Assembly: GCA_013398175.1 (NCBI GenBank)
Contig: VZRZ01001932.1
Coordinates: forward strand, 130,572-194,571
Length of the DNA stretch: 64,000 nucleotides
DNA from: Climacteris rufus
Taxonomy: Eukaryota > Chordata > Aves > Passeriformes > Climacteridae
Reading direction: 5' to 3'
Shown: positions 23,786 to 37,500 of the stretch, one piece after another
How the letters are laid out: every line of letters starts with the position of its first letter
Position numbering within the stretch: position 1 is the stretch's first letter
Program-made: the position numbers and the translations under genes
Notes under the pieces: generated by a model
The model's database searches: none
What the model saw: the letters and a program-made list of their open reading frames with translations, nothing else
What the model was told of the DNA's origin: nothing

Positions 23786-26700
23786 AAGAAGATTTTTTGT
23801 TTTAATATTGACGTACAAAAATCATAATTTTACAGATGATCATATCTGAATATTTTAACTTTTCAATTCAGTCCTTTTTGCCACTGATTACATTAATGGT
23901 ACAAACAAATAACATTTTTCTCTATGGTCACAATGGGTGGATCAAACTAAGCCACACTGGCTATGGAGGAGAGAAAAAAATACTATAGATTCCCTGGTTT
24001 TTTTTTGCTTATACACGTCAGAAACCTGGCAGGGCATGCTGCAATACCTCTGTATGTTGTACACAAAATAACTTTTATTCTGAAATAAGGACCTAAGAGA
24101 GAAAAGGTGAAGAGATGAAGGAAGGCTTGGCATGTGCATAGTTTAGGAACAGTTTCAGTTTATATGTACATTATAATGAAGGTTTTATATCACCAATTAA
24201 TAACTACATTCAGTCCAGGCTTATACTCCACAGTGATTGACAGTTTTGGCTGTAATTACTTCCCATGCGGTTTTATTTCTCTCTCTCCCTTCTCAATTTT
24301 TTCCTGCTTTTTTATTGCCCTTTGTTTTCTTCATCCATTCCAGATGTTCCTCCATTTTCAGAGGTTTTTCATTCTCTTCCAGTGCATGAAGCACTCTTTC
24401 TGAATATGGTGACCATTTAGTCTCCCTCACTTGTTTCAGTTATTCAAAAGTCATTTGAGATGGCACACTACATCAAGAAAAAAATGAAAGATTATTATAT
24501 TATCCACAGAATAAGCAGATTAATATCTTTATATGCTCTTTTCCTTATGAGGACAAGCACTGTGCCTTACTCTTACATTGATTATTATTTTTTTAGTTTT
24601 AGTACGGAAATATCTCTGAAATTTGGAACTTTTGTCTTCAGAATACAGACAAACCTGTTGCAGCAGACATTACTGTAATTATTGTGAGGTACATAACCTA
24701 TATCATTGCAGTGGTAGCAATATTAACTTTTACTGTATGTATGTAAAGAATAATAGATTGTGTCTTAATAAGTTCTCAATATAACACATACCTAGAAATG
24801 CTTATAACACACCTATGTATGGCCTAGCCTTGTAATGGTAATAACCACAATATTCCCAGATCAAATCCTGTTGAACACAGATAAATGTAAGTATTCATGT
24901 TTAATTTATACCCTTAATTTCTGAGAATGGCATTTCAATATTTTCACGTCAGTTCCTACTTATTACCATGTGAGTTCCACAAAAACTGTGTCAGAAACTG
25001 TAATACTGTAGACAATCTAGTTAAAGCTGCAAAATTCAAGAAGTTACTCCTTCAGGGTAATCAAACATATACACAGATCAATTTTGTTCAAAGATACCAG
25101 TAAAATGTTAATCTGATTTCTCTGCTATGAATCTTAAGCCCCTAGTAAGATATGATTAAACTTTTTCTTGTGTGAGTGATCCTGGATATTTAAATAAGGA
25201 TATGATAGATTATAGAAGCTCTCTATACTGAAAACCAGCACAAGTGATGTCATATGGGATCTCTATTATAACATGCTCCACTCCCCTCATTCACAATGTC
25301 AATGTACTTTTACTTTTCAGAAGTATCAATTTTTTTCAGGACTACAGTCCTGCCTTGTCGCTGTTTTACCTGGAATGGAGCATATGAGCCAGTGTAGTGA
25401 GAAGTAACAGAGAGCAATTTATTGTTGTATTTTCCCCTTATATATGGTAAGAACCCATTAGGTGATTGGACAGTGGTCACCCACCCCCGACTGGCTGAAG
25501 TCCTACAACACCCAATTCCAAAACACACTCTGTCTTCAATCAAAACAGATCAGGAAAAACAGCAGGTGTCCAAGCGTTATCTTGTTGTTTTCATAGTTTG
25601 CATGGGAATTTCTCAAGAGAGGCCCTGTGCAGCCACACTGCCTTAATTAAAGGGAATTTTTTCACCTCTGTTCTACCATGAATGTAAGACAACCGAAACT
25701 GTGTTTCTTCCTGGAGACATTTACATTAAGGGCTACCAAGCACTATACTTTGACAGAGTTTCTTAACACATTCACAAATAAAAGCACAGAACGTTCATTT
25801 GAGTGTCAAATTGTTGGTAGGGTTGTTTGTTTGTTTGTTTGTTTGTTTTTTGTTCCTGTTTATTTTTTTCTTTGTAAAACATACCAGCAAAATTACATTA
25901 CAATATAGTATGAATTAATCACATGACTGAGATTAATGAGATGACTGTGATATATAGCTGTTTGGTTTTAATTGAAATAAACCAATTCCCCAGTAGCAGA
26001 ACATATCTACCAATCAGCTATCATATCATAAAATCATAATATCACCATGGTATTCATTGTTTTGTGCTTATATGCTCTTATGTTCCTAATCCTTCTTCAA
26101 TATTGCATAAGGCAAAAATATCCACTGACTTGGACAGAAACAATGCCAAGTCTCCACATATATTTTGTGTGGCTAAAATACAAAATATTGTGATAGAATC
26201 TTCTGTGAGAAATTATTTATATAGAGGTTATTCTTTTGATATTGCAGAGTCCTTCAAACATCAGTGTCAGATAAGTTGAGCAGCATTCTCATTTCACCAA
26301 GACACAAAAAAAAGATTAATATTATCAAGTAGGTGACTAGTAACAATTTACTGTACATCATTCCTAACACATTTCACAATTTTAACCTTGAGATATGACA
26401 CTTGATGCACTGTCAGATGCCAGAGTCAGGAAAAGGATTCCTCACAGCAAGCCTCAGGCTACTTATAGGTAATTGGTTTCATGAACATTTACAAAGTGAT
26501 GAAATACTTTTTCCTATTTATATTTGAAATGTCTATCTCAGAAACCATATTGATCTACTAGGCAGAATACAGTCATGTCAAGTGTTCGATTTATTTCTGG
26601 AAAAATCATCATCATAATCTAAACTCTTATGTTCAAAATATTACTTATGGGCAAAGAAGCAGTATACCTTATGTGCAGCTAAGGTAAAAAATTAATGTTA

Positions 26701-26875
26701 ATACTAGTGAAATCTGAAGAATCTCATAACAATTAGCTTAGATCTAGTTGTCACCAAAAAAAACCCCAAAAACCACAGCATTGCAGTTTAAATTGTTTTT
26801 TACCCCTTTCCCAGTATTATGCTCTCCGTTCCACTGTCTCAGAGGGTCATAAGATTAGTGGTTAGCTTGGTGATA
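23786..26875. other. AT-rich unannotated DNA
   Basis: No gene recognised. A (GTTT)6 run lies at 25825-25848. Open frames at 24134-24403, 25310-25543 and 25422-25646 have no recognisable domain. Confidence 0.55.
25825..25848. repeat. (GTTT)6 microsatellite
   Basis: Six GTTT units followed by a T-run. Confidence 0.95.
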
Positions 26876-26880
26876 GTGGG

Positions 26881-28006
26881 TGTAGTGGTTTAGCCCCGGC
26901 CAACGGCCAAGGCCCCACTAAGACTGCTTTTTTCCCCCCTTTCCGAATTGAACTGTGTTACTAAACCCATGATAAGAAATGCTGGTAGAGGAGCAAAATC
27001 AGGCTGAGACAAGGTCAGAGCTTCTGAGTGATAAAGTGAATTTATTACAGGGTAAAAGGAGCAAGCAAAAACAAAGGAACATCTCCCAAACATTCTTTTC
27101 TCTGCCGTCCTCCCATTCCCCCCCCCTTTCCCAAAATCTTCACAGCCCTCTCTCTCCCCCCAGATCATAAGGGGAACCCGGGGAGGGGGTTTTATCTCTA
27201 ATGAGTTTAGTCCTCAAATGCTCAGTTGTTTCCTCTTCTTAGCAATTATACCTGAAGGGGTCTCTCTCTCTCTCTCTCTCNNNNNNNNNNNNNNNNNNNN
27301 NNNNNNNNNNNNNNNNNNNNNNNNNNNNNNNNNNNNNNNNNNNNNNNNNNNNNNNNNNNNNNNNNNNNNNNNNNNNNNNNNNNNNNNNNNNNNNNNNNNN
27401 NNNNNNNNNNNNNNNNNNNNNNNNNNNNNNNNNNNNNNNNNNNNNNNNNNNNNNNNNNNNNNNNNNNNNNNNNNNNNNNNNNNNNNNNNNNNNNNNNNNN
27501 NNNNNNNNNNNNNNNNNNNNNNNNNNNNNNNNNNNNNNNNNNNNNNNNNNNNNNNNNNNNNNNNNNNNNNNNNNNNNNNNNNNNNNNNNNNNNNNNNNNN
27601 NNNNNNTCAGTTCCGATGCTGCAGGAACCTCCTCCTCCATTGCTTCTCTTCTTTGGCAGACTGGCATCATTTGCTGGCTCTCATATCTGATGTTTCACTT
27701 ATTTTTCCTAGTTATTTGCTGTACTCCTTCTCCCCTGCCTAATCTACTAATTACATGACTACAGGGTTACATGGCGCGCGCATGCATACTACAGAGATTG
27801 CTTCTTAAATTTACTGTCGCAGAGGCGTTTCTGTCCTTCCTAATTGGCCCAACTGTGGAAAACAGCACATCAATCTTCCAGAAGCCATCAGAGATAGGCC
27901 CTGACTGGACAGCTGTGGGAGCTTCTGGAAGCTCCTTACAGGAGCCATCTTTTGGCCCCTACCACACCCAAAAAGCTAGACCCCCCAAACTTCTCAAACC
28001 ACGACA
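26881..28006 (-). mobile_element. ERVL-type LTR, antisense, TSD GTGGG, contains assembly gap
   Basis: It runs from TGTAGTGGTTTAG to CTCAAACCACGACA, with a 5-bp duplication GTGGG at 26876-26880 and 28007-28011. The ends form an imperfect terminal inverted repeat of about 12 bp, as is usual for this avian LTR group. In its own (minus) direction it starts TGTCGTGGTTTGAG. It passes a CCAATTAG box at about 27840 and a TTTAAGAAGCAATC segment at about 27805, then the gap. A TATA-like GATAAAACC (27192-27200) and a polyadenylation signal AATAAA near 27045 follow. Five-base duplications fit ERVL. With 326 unknown bases inside, it is not possible to prove that it is a solo LTR of 1126 bp: an internal region could be hidden if the gap size is nominal. 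Confidence 0.82.
27281..27606. other. Assembly gap (326 N)
   Basis: An unbroken run of N directly after a (TC)n run (27263-27280). The gap begins exactly in the microsatellite, so the assembly or sequencing probably failed there. Frames that span it are meaningless. Confidence 1.
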
Positions 28007-28011
28007 GTGGG

Positions 28012-31000
28012 TTTTGTGAAGTCATCAGCACCTGGAACTTTTGCAAAGAGAAACATGATTGTTGTATTAATGTATTTTTCTTCCTCACTTTGGGGTCCAT
28101 TTGGGGGTCTTTTAAAATATTTGCTTACACATTTTACACCTTTCTCTTTCTTCATTGGTCTGCATCTCAACATTGCATACAAATTAATTATATATGGTGC
28201 CTTGGTCTTTGTTCTACTTGTTACGCTTCAGATCAGTTTTCTACAGGTCCAAGTTTGCATTTTTGTGACTGACCATGGATGAGTTGTTTATATCTCCAAC
28301 ACCAACCGTGTGTCAACCTTATGCCTTATCCTTGCATGCATAAGGATCTCTCTCATTGTCTTTTACGCTGCTTCCTTCACTTTTCAAGGCCCCTGCTGTC
28401 CTACCAGGCCTGTACTTCTCTACATTGCACCATTATGGTGGAATGGCTAATATCTCATTCATCACAGGATAATTATTTGTTGCTAGTATATATAAAAAAC
28501 TATGTTTGTACCATGAAAAGATTAAAATTACCTTTTAAGTACATTTTAGAGACATAGAATGTTTTTTACCATTTTAATATTACAATGACAAAGACAATGA
28601 AGAGGTATTCTCTTTTAATTTGTCAGTCCTTTGAATGATGCTCTTCACTTTGACTATATCACTCTTTTAGTATATTTTTTCAATTATTGCTGTATTAACT
28701 TCTGTATGTATGATTTATTTTGACAGTTTAATATTATTTCCTCCTTCTCCTTCCTAGATAGAGATATATAAAACTAATATAGGAATATATTTTAGTCCAA
28801 ATAAATTTCCTTCAAGTGTATGATCATTGGACTCCTTTGTTTACAATGACTTACCTAGGTACTCTTATATCTGGTCTGGATACACGCATCATTGTGCCTT
28901 GAACCATGGTCCGATGGGCTGTGATTCAGTTCATCCTGTTAAGGCAGATGAAAAAAATACTTTCCCAACAGCCTTTCTTGCCTACAACCTTATCCTTCTC
29001 CCATATTTTCATTTTATTGTATAGGCTACTGTACTGAACAAATAATCATGAATTTAAATAATATTTGATGTACTAAAAGTTGGCTGAAATTGAAAACAAC
29101 AAACATTAATAATCATAATTTAAATTTCTTGCAAACTAGGAGCACAAAATATTATGTTCATGTTTTCTTGATAAAGAGAAGATGCATTAGAGTGCATGAT
29201 AAAGAAGTGCATTAGAAGAACTTGGGATATCCTGGTGGGCATATTGTCAGCCTTATGAACTTAATTTGCCTGATAGGTCACATTCCTTATTCTTCTTCAT
29301 CTGCAAAAATAGCCATGATTTCCACCAACATATGAAGCTGAATATATGGTTGGTTGTATTAGCTGTTCCCACAGAAGTAAAAGCTTGACTATGCCACTAC
29401 TTGCACACAAACCAATCTATTTGTTTACTCTCTAAATAATGTGCCTGTGTCTGTGTACAGTAAGTTGAAGGAATTTTTATTTCTCCTTAGCAGGCAAAGT
29501 ATAATTTCAAACAGAGCATAATATTTGACATTATTGTTCCACTGTCTTTTTTTAAATGTGCTCGCTTTTCAAGTTAAGAAACCTCACTTAAAGCTCGAGA
29601 ACCAAAAAAAATTATTTTCCACTTGTTCTTTATATAATCCACATCATCATTTAGATGCTGGTTGTTAAGCTGCATGGATTTTCTTCCTCAGAAAGTCATG
29701 AGACCCAGCTGGTTTTATTACTCTACAGGTCATGATGTTGCAGGTTTTCTATTTTCATTTTATACATAAGATAGTGTGAAGAATAAGGATATATATAAAA
29801 TATTCCAAATACTATTTATGTTTTTTTTCTATTCAGATGTAAAATAGGTGTAAAAAACTGCTATTTTAAAAAATACTTAATATATAAATTTATGAGACCA
29901 TTAATAAATTACAGGTTTTAAGAAGCCGGTATAAACACACATTTTTACATTTATATTAAGAACAACATTTTATGTACAAAATATAATTAATCTGTTTTAA
30001 CCAATAGAATTAACCTGCTTTATTCTCCTACATCACCAGTGGAGAATAATTAGCAGCTCTATGATTTTATGCGGATCTTAGGTGCACAGAACCGCATCTT
30101 TAAAGTCTTTCTCTTTTTCTCCTTTGGCATCCCAGCTTTTCTGGTGCAGATACATTCTTATGCCCATTTTAAAGCAAAGATAGCAAGTAATGTATTAAAA
30201 AATATCTCTGTTCCTTTTAAGGCTACTATGAAGTCCAATTGTGTCAGACCTGCAGATGACACAACACAGATAGATGGTTAGAACATGAAGCAGTAACTAT
30301 TCAGTTAAATGTTTGTGTTTATTCCTATACCTTAATGAAGATAAACAGTATCAAGACATTAAATCTAGGAGACTTAAAACATCGAAGATATTTTTGAACT
30401 ACAATGAAAATAGACACATAATCTGGAAAATAAAGTTACTTTAAGAGCAAAACTCCAATTTATCAAGTTATGTAGTGGTCTGTTCTGGTCAAAAACTTAC
30501 GACACCCTTTTATGTTAAATACTTGCAGCTATTGAATAGATCATCTATATGTTAAATATGAATAGGCTCAAGACACATAATAACTTAGCTCAAACTTTAC
30601 AAAAGCAAAAGATGTTTATAAGATAAAAGAAATTATGAAAAATGCCAGTAAATAACACTGCTTTTTCTGACTTGAACCTCATGATCTTGCTGAGAAGGCT
30701 AAATCAAGCACATGCAAGGTATAGATTGAATTATAAGGAAATGCAGTTCTGCTACCCAGAAAGGCTTTAGGACACATCTATTTTGGAACATATAATACAA
30801 AGTAAGTTGTCTCCCCAGGGGTTCTAGAAATGAAATGAGTTCTAATACTTCTGTAGCCAAAACTAAATATTATATGATGAAGTTATACTATTTTTTAAAA
30901 ACTATTTAATATACAACAGAGCTGTTTTGTTGCCTTAGGCTACCTTGAACTGTTCTTAATTTACTTCTTTTTAATTGGTTATAGTTGTTGATGTCATTTT

Positions 31001-32284
31001 CTAAATGGCAGGATCTAGGAACAAATAAAGCTTTTGATTCACGATTTATCTTCATGATAATGGGCAGACTACATAATGACTGTTACTTGTATTCAACAAA
31101 TGTCTGCTTTCATTTTTCTTCCTTGCAGGAAGATAAATCCAATATTTAGACAGTTGTACTCCTCTTATGGTTTCTATTTGCTCTGGAGACCAGAACAAAG
31201 ATTGTAATTTCCTGTTTTCTATTATCTGCCATTAAGGTCCTTCTGTTACAGTATTTGCAGGTAGAAATGAAATTTGTCATATATTTTTTGTTTGGTATTT
31301 TTTTCCCCTTGCAGCTTGGTATTTTGCAAAATATTTTTTGTTTTGAATGTGTTTTGAATCTGTTCACATGACCTGTAAAAGTCAAGGTACACTACAGGAA
31401 ATTAAATTACAGATAATTCCATTAAAATAATCATCGCATTTGAGAGGAAATTCTGAAGAGGTCAGACTGTCTGCTTGCTCATGGAAACCATAATTTTGTT
31501 GACCAAAACTTCACAAATTATCTTCAGAAATCTAAAAGTCAAATGTGCAGTCACTCTAGACTTCTTTGCAGTCAAGAGAAAAAGGAACCTCCACAGAACC
31601 ACCTCTCATTTAAGAAATACGAGTCCATTCACTGTAAAGCTGCCAGGGACTACAAAGCTAAGTCAGACCTATAACATCTATACTTCTAAAATTGAGTCCA
31701 ATTTTGTTTATTCATGTTGTTAAATGACTTTTACACCTATAAGCAGTGACTATGAAAGATGAAGTTAAGATTCTGTCATCAGAATATACAATATGGAACC
31801 CAAGATAAGGCTTGCATTTTACTTAATCTTGGACTTCTTCAGCATGAGTTAAGAGGGAAACGTCTTGAGGATAAAAGTATCTATGTTCAGGATGACAAGA
31901 CACGCGGTTTGTTGAAGCCTAGATATTTTAAGTTATTTTTCCTTCCTAAATCAGAAAACCACTGTTCTGTGACACAGCTTTCTAAGATCAACACCTTTAT
32001 TTCTTTAGCAAGACTTGTGTGTCTTCAGCAAGCAGAGTCATAGCGAATCAGATCAGGGTTCAGAAACAGACTTGCGACCTTAAGAGAAGGATGTGTAGTT
32101 TATACTGGGATGAGCACCCATGCTAACTTTCACCAGGTATTCAATAGAATGTGCAAGACAGCATCTTTTATATGCTTTACAAATGAAAATGAGCTTGGGA
32201 GTGCTCTTGTGAGCAGGTGTAAACATAAATGCTATACTTAATGTTTGGGGTTTTTCCTTAGAGGATGTTGTTTTATAAATCATA
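28012..32284. other. AT-rich unannotated DNA
   Basis: No gene or recognisable repeat. Many short open frames (27952-28557, 31475-32043) show no domain and no consistent coding signal. Confidence 0.55.
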
Positions 32285-32290
32285 CCATAT

Positions 32291-32914
32291 TGCCGCTTGA
32301 GGACCTGCTCAAATCCGCTGGGGACGTCCCTGGTGGAGTGGGGGCTGACGAGTCTTGCAGTATCCGCAAGCACAGGGCTTCCTTCTGCAGCTAACTGGAG
32401 TGCTGGCTCCTCTGGGGTGAGAGAGCCTCAACCCGAGCGTTGAAGGCACTGGCAAGGACAAAAACTTGAGGGAAGGGCCTCTGTATGGAATTCAGCTCTT
32501 TATTCTGGTCAGGTCTGGGAGAGGAGAGAAAAGGAGAGGCAAGGGTCTGGGGTCGGCGCAGGGATCCAGTAGAGTTGAGGACGTCCAGGGACAGAAGGCA
32601 AAGGGAAGGGAAAAGCATATGTAGGGGTAGGAACAGGGGAGAATAACCAATGGGGGTACAGGGATTACAATACAGCCGATGGTGAACCGAACTGATATGA
32701 AGTTTGTAGAATATGACCATGTACAGAACATTAAGTCATACACAAACTAACCAATAAAACAGTAACATGTAAAACATAACTGAAGGGAATGCTGGGATAA
32801 ACCAGAAGCTCACCCTAACCAGGGTAAGTGGCTCAGACAACAGTATCGTCAGGCTGGTTCCACCAGTCCTGAGGCCGGGGGGCTGTGGCTTCAGCCACAC
32901 ACACCACCACAACA
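32291..32914 (-). mobile_element. Probable solo LTR, ERVK/ERV2-type, antisense, TSD CCAT(A/T)T
   Basis: A 624-bp GC-richer block begins TGCCGCTTGAGG and ends CCACCACAACA on the plus strand. It is flanked by CCATAT (32285-32290) and CCATTT (32915-32920), a 6-bp duplication with one mismatch. In its own direction it starts TGTTGTGGTGG and ends AAGCGGCA. It has an inverted CCAAT box (plus CCAATGGGG at about 32648) and AATAAAGAGC (signal at 32499-32504) followed by a U5-like tail. No clear TATA box was found. The polyadenylation signal position and the TG...CA ends support an LTR. No internal region is present. The 109- and 96-residue minus frames inside it are by-products. Confidence 0.78.
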
Positions 32915-32920
32915 CCATTT

Positions 32921-34169
32921 GTACCATCATGTCTTTGATCATATTTACCTGAACTCCTGTGAGCACAAGAAAGAGATGAACAAAATGTAAAAATAATGTG
33001 AGTGTGAAAGCTTGAAAGTGCTTCACTTTAGTGGCTGAAAGTGTTTCATTTGTGGAAGCTAAAGAGATACCTCTTTTTTTCTTCCTTGATATTGCATTTT
33101 TTAATTGAATATTAACTAAATGAGGCAGTTTGCCTTACAGTAGAAAGTTATTTTCTTATTAAGAAATAGGCCTCACTTACAGAAAGAACAACACTGTACT
33201 TCAGTCCTAAATTGAAGACTGTCTCTTAAAAGCAGAAGTATTATTCCTCATAATGCCTCATATCTTCTGTATACAGAGTTCAAGAAATTGGGTGTGATCA
33301 AATAATCTTGCATCCAAATGTGATTTCTGAGCAAAATAAGTGGGAAAGAAGTTCTCTGAAAACTATTTTGTTATACTTCAAAATGGAGCTTTCCAGTTTG
33401 TAGTATTTATTATACTAACATATATTATATGTGTGTGTGTATATATATATATAATTTCAATATTATTATATCATGAGATATTTACAGGTAAACTGGAGTC
33501 CCTTTTACTGATCCTTCAAATTTATACAAATCTCTTTCAAAACAATTTGAAACCCATCTATTTCAAATAGATACATATCTTTAGAGAAAAGTATTTCTGA
33601 ATACCTTCCAACAGAATTGTTAATCTACAAAAATGTTTACATGACTGTCATAGGTACAAAACTCAATGACTTTTTTTCAGATTACACGTGTCAATCTCCA
33701 TATGAGAAAATTGAACTAACAGAGATTTTCTTCAACAATACTATTTCAGGAAGTTTTTTTTTTTTTTCTGGAAGACAAGTTAATTTCTTGCTCTTGTAAT
33801 TGAAAAGGAAATATTCTGAGTCAAAGGTAAGTAGAAACCATGCTGTTTGAAACTGTTATCGACCTTAAAACCTCCTTGATTTAAAAGGAGTACTTTAACA
33901 AAGAGTTAGCATCATTATTTTTTAAGATTTATTTTAAATCACTGTGCATAATTTGTATTCCAGCTTAAAACAAGAGCCACAGAAATAGTGCTTATATTTT
34001 TTCTTCTGTTATGTTTCTTCTTCTTAAATGTATTTCTTTTAACTTCAAACTTCAAAACCCTTTGACCTTTCTGTTTCTTAAATTCAAGGCTAAGTAATTT
34101 TCTGACAACTTTTGGTAAGAAACAGATTCACTCTATCAGCTCACAGTTGCATTTGTTGTTCCCACAACA
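32921..34169. other. AT-rich unannotated DNA
   Basis: No gene recognised. A (TG)5(TA)6 compound run lies at 33429-33453 and a T13 run near 33755. Confidence 0.55.
33429..33453. repeat. (TG)n(TA)n compound microsatellite
   Basis: Five TG units run directly into about six TA units. Confidence 0.92.
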
Positions 34170-34540
34170 AACAAGGGAGGGGGAGGACACTACAAGAGTG
34201 ACTTCTGTAAGAAGCTGCTAGAAATTCCACCACATGCAACAGAGCCAGTGCCAGCTGGCTCCAAGATGGACCTGATGCTGGCCAAGGACAAGCCCATCTG
34301 CAGCAGTGGCAGCAATACCAGTTTTAAGAAGGGGGAAAAGTTACTGTGCAAGAGTAAATGCATCTGGAGAGAGGAGGGAGAATATATGACACAAACAACC
34401 CTGCAGAAACTCAGTTCAGTGAATAAGGCAGGGAGGAGCTGCTCCAGATGCTCCCGATACTGAAGCAGAGATTCCTCTGCAGCCTGTGGTAAAGACCACG
34501 ATGAGGCAAGGTGTTCCCCTGCCACAAACCACTGAGAGAT
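34170..34540 (+). mobile_element. ERVL-type LTR fragment, sense
   Basis: It resembles the U3/R part of a common avian ERVL LTR. Landmarks are CCAGTGCCAGCTGGCTCCAA at about 34250, a GCTGGCCAAGGACAAGCCCA stretch at about 34275 and a TTTTAAGAAGGGGGAAAA TATA-like block at about 34321. After these come a GGAGAGAGGAGGGAGAATAT stretch at about 34366 and CCACGATGAGGCAAGG at about 34496. Neither end could be fixed and no target duplication was seen, so it is a truncated copy. The overlapping open frames (111 codons minus, 71 codons plus) are by-products. Recognition is from memory and less certain than for the bounded LTRs. Confidence 0.6.
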
Positions 34541-37500
34541 ACAGAATCCATGTTGCTTTGGACAGTGTCAAGTGAAATCAAACTGAAAGGAAAGAAACCT
34601 TACGCATACACACACACAAGTTACAACTTAAGATCCTAGGGTCACACCAAGGGAATGTATATATACTATGTTCTGCGAATGTGGACAACTTTTTTGAGAA
34701 AGGGACAGTACTGAGCAGTATGAACATGCAAGTTTGCCTATCGTGCAGGAATTAGCTCCTCACCCTGCTCTCTATTTTTTTCTTTCTATTAAAGAACTCT
34801 TGTAGAGCTCTAATAAGAAAACTTTCATTGGTCTCTCAGAAAATTCACAAGATATGTCAAAATTCCTGGGCTTTTGTTTTACTTTTATAAACAATTAATG
34901 CAAAATATTGCACTGAATAATACTTTTGAGCACTAAAATATTGTGTAAATATTAAGTACTTAAAAAGATTTTCACTCTGCAAGGAGAGGTACTATATAAC
35001 CTGAGATGGCAGTAGATGCCACCCAGTCTATATGATATGGAATATTCCTAGGTAGGTAGGAAGTGAACATCTGCAATACTCATGGTCTAAAAGAAAACTT
35101 CTTAGTAACTTCTTTTTTCTGAGATAGAGAACTTGAATTATAACAGTTATCCTTTTGATCAACAGGTTCTTTTTCTAAAACATATTTTATTCTGTGCAAA
35201 ATTATTTCTGTCAGAATAGGAGTTTTACCCAGAGCTATTATCACACAGTTTCAGGAACAGTAACTACAGATTATATTGTTTGCCATAGGCATTTGATATT
35301 ACTGTTTACTCAATGTTTTTGCTGATGATTGAAGTTAGGGAAGTCAGAGCTGAATTACCAAATATTTTACCACTTTTTATGTGTGTGCACAGAAAATACT
35401 ATTTTCCTGCAGAATTTCTTCTAAATCTTAAAACCAGAGTATTTCCTTGAGTCTGTCATGGCAGTATCATTACTAAGTTATTCCAGTACGATGTATTTTA
35501 TTTCAAATGTCTTATCTTCTTAATAACTTCCCTCTCTGCATGTGCATATAGAAGAAGTTAGTAAGTCAAATAAAAAAAAATATTACTGCCTTTAATTGCA
35601 ATATATATTCTGCTTAAAGGTCTGGAAAGAACCAATACTTGTAAGACATTTTGTCTTGAAAAGATGCTATGTACTAGCTCCACATGAGAGTACAATATAT
35701 GAATCCAATTGTTTAGATGTAATATCAATAGGCAGTTTACACTGAAAAGTTGTCAGGTTTACAAAGAACAACACATAAATAGGCTAAAATATGTGTGTGT
35801 TTATCGTGTTTAAACTCAGTTTCTCCAAAGAGACCTGCATGTCTAAATACTAACATAGTCACTGAAGACAATAACATTTACAGATTGGATCTATTTTTTT
35901 CTAGCTCTTACCTTACTTGGTATATTGTGTGCATGATATTACAGTGTCTGCTGACAGTCTGTTTTTAGGGGTTTTCATCTTTCCTCCCTTCTCCATACCA
36001 CTTATCACCACCATAATTTTACCAAGATTCCCACTTCAAATTAAATATTTTTTTTTCATTTGGATAATTGACTAACATTTTATTTCCATGGTTGAGATGA
36101 TGATGAACCGAAGCAGTAAAATTTAGAAATCTCTTTAACATAGAACGATAGAAATATCCTCTGATTTTCAAAACTAAGACAGCAGTTCACAGCCCAAGCA
36201 GCAATTCAGTTTTCTGAATTATAAACACCACCTGGGATAAGAGGTGACACTCAAGTCTGCCTAAAATTGTCCTTGGTGTTTAACTTTATTTGTCTGTACT
36301 CTGAGGAAGTGTCTGTTATGAGGTAACTGGTACCTCCTTTTCTTTAAGTTTTCATTGCAATTCAGCATTAGACAACTTTTTTTAATGGGTTTAGATAAAG
36401 AACAAGTAAAGACTGACTATAATGAATGGCTCAGATAATTGATTAAAAGAGAAAACAGTTAGGCAATCTTCTCCATTGTAGGAGAACAGAATTAATGTTG
36501 ACATTTTATCCAGTATTCTCTAATAGAAAAATTAGTAGAGAAAATGTACTTACATGCCAAGGAAATAATTATGAAATCACAGTTTTGGTCACCAAAATAA
36601 AAACTCTAAATTGGTAGCTTGAAATGTTGTTTTGAGGTTGGAGTGTTTTAGTTAGTTAAATATATATGTATATGTTTCCAAGATTGTATGCATAATCTCT
36701 GGGATTTATGCCCACAAATGGCTCACAGGAATGTAAATGAAATTTATGGCATGAGTGTCAGACTATGTCACACTGTGCCGAGATGTGGATTTCAACACTG
36801 AAGGGTAAGGTAAGCAGAATAATCCTCTGGGTGGTAGATTGTCAATATCGAATGTTACAGCATCTGAAGTTGAGTAGAATGTGGAGTTCATGTTACTGAT
36901 CTGTTTTACGATGAATTTTTATTTAGTGGAAAGAAGTATTCAGATGTGTCAGTAACATCCCACTTCCATTCTCTAGCATATTTGTACAGTGACATTGAAT
37001 TTTTTCTATTCCTTTCTGCTTAGGGTACATTTCAACTGGAGACCTAAAAAGCATACTCATCCCTGATAATCCACATTATGGTAGTTTACGTTTTTCTTAG
37101 CCTGAGGAAACTGCTTGTTCAAATTACTTGGTCTGAAACTTGCTTAAAGCCTAGATATTTCACTTCTGTAGTAAATATTTTGCAGGTAAGTGGGTTTGAT
37201 GATCGAACTCAGACAGCAACAATGCTTTTAATGTAGTTATATGTGATCTCAATGAGAGATTCTGTTCATCAGTGACAGTAGTTCAGTTATTAGATACTGG
37301 TATACCTGTTCTCTACAAACCAAGAGGCTACAAGTGAGAGCAGCCAGCACAGACTATCTAGAAAGATTTCAGGGAGTCAGTAGAGGAAATGTTGCATGTT
37401 CACTAACATAACTTTCTGTGCCCTGGACAACTTCATCAGAAAATTTAAGCCACAAGACAGCAGAATAGGTTTAGAGATAAATCCTATATTTTTCTGAATT

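Noticed and set aside
27218..27742. 174- and 143-codon frames near 27.2-27.7 kb
   Set aside because: They exist only because the N gap is read as unknown residues.
34154..34173. TGTTGT-TCCC-ACAACA hairpin as a terminator or LTR junction
   Set aside because: A six-base stem alone is not significant, and no second LTR end or duplication was found.
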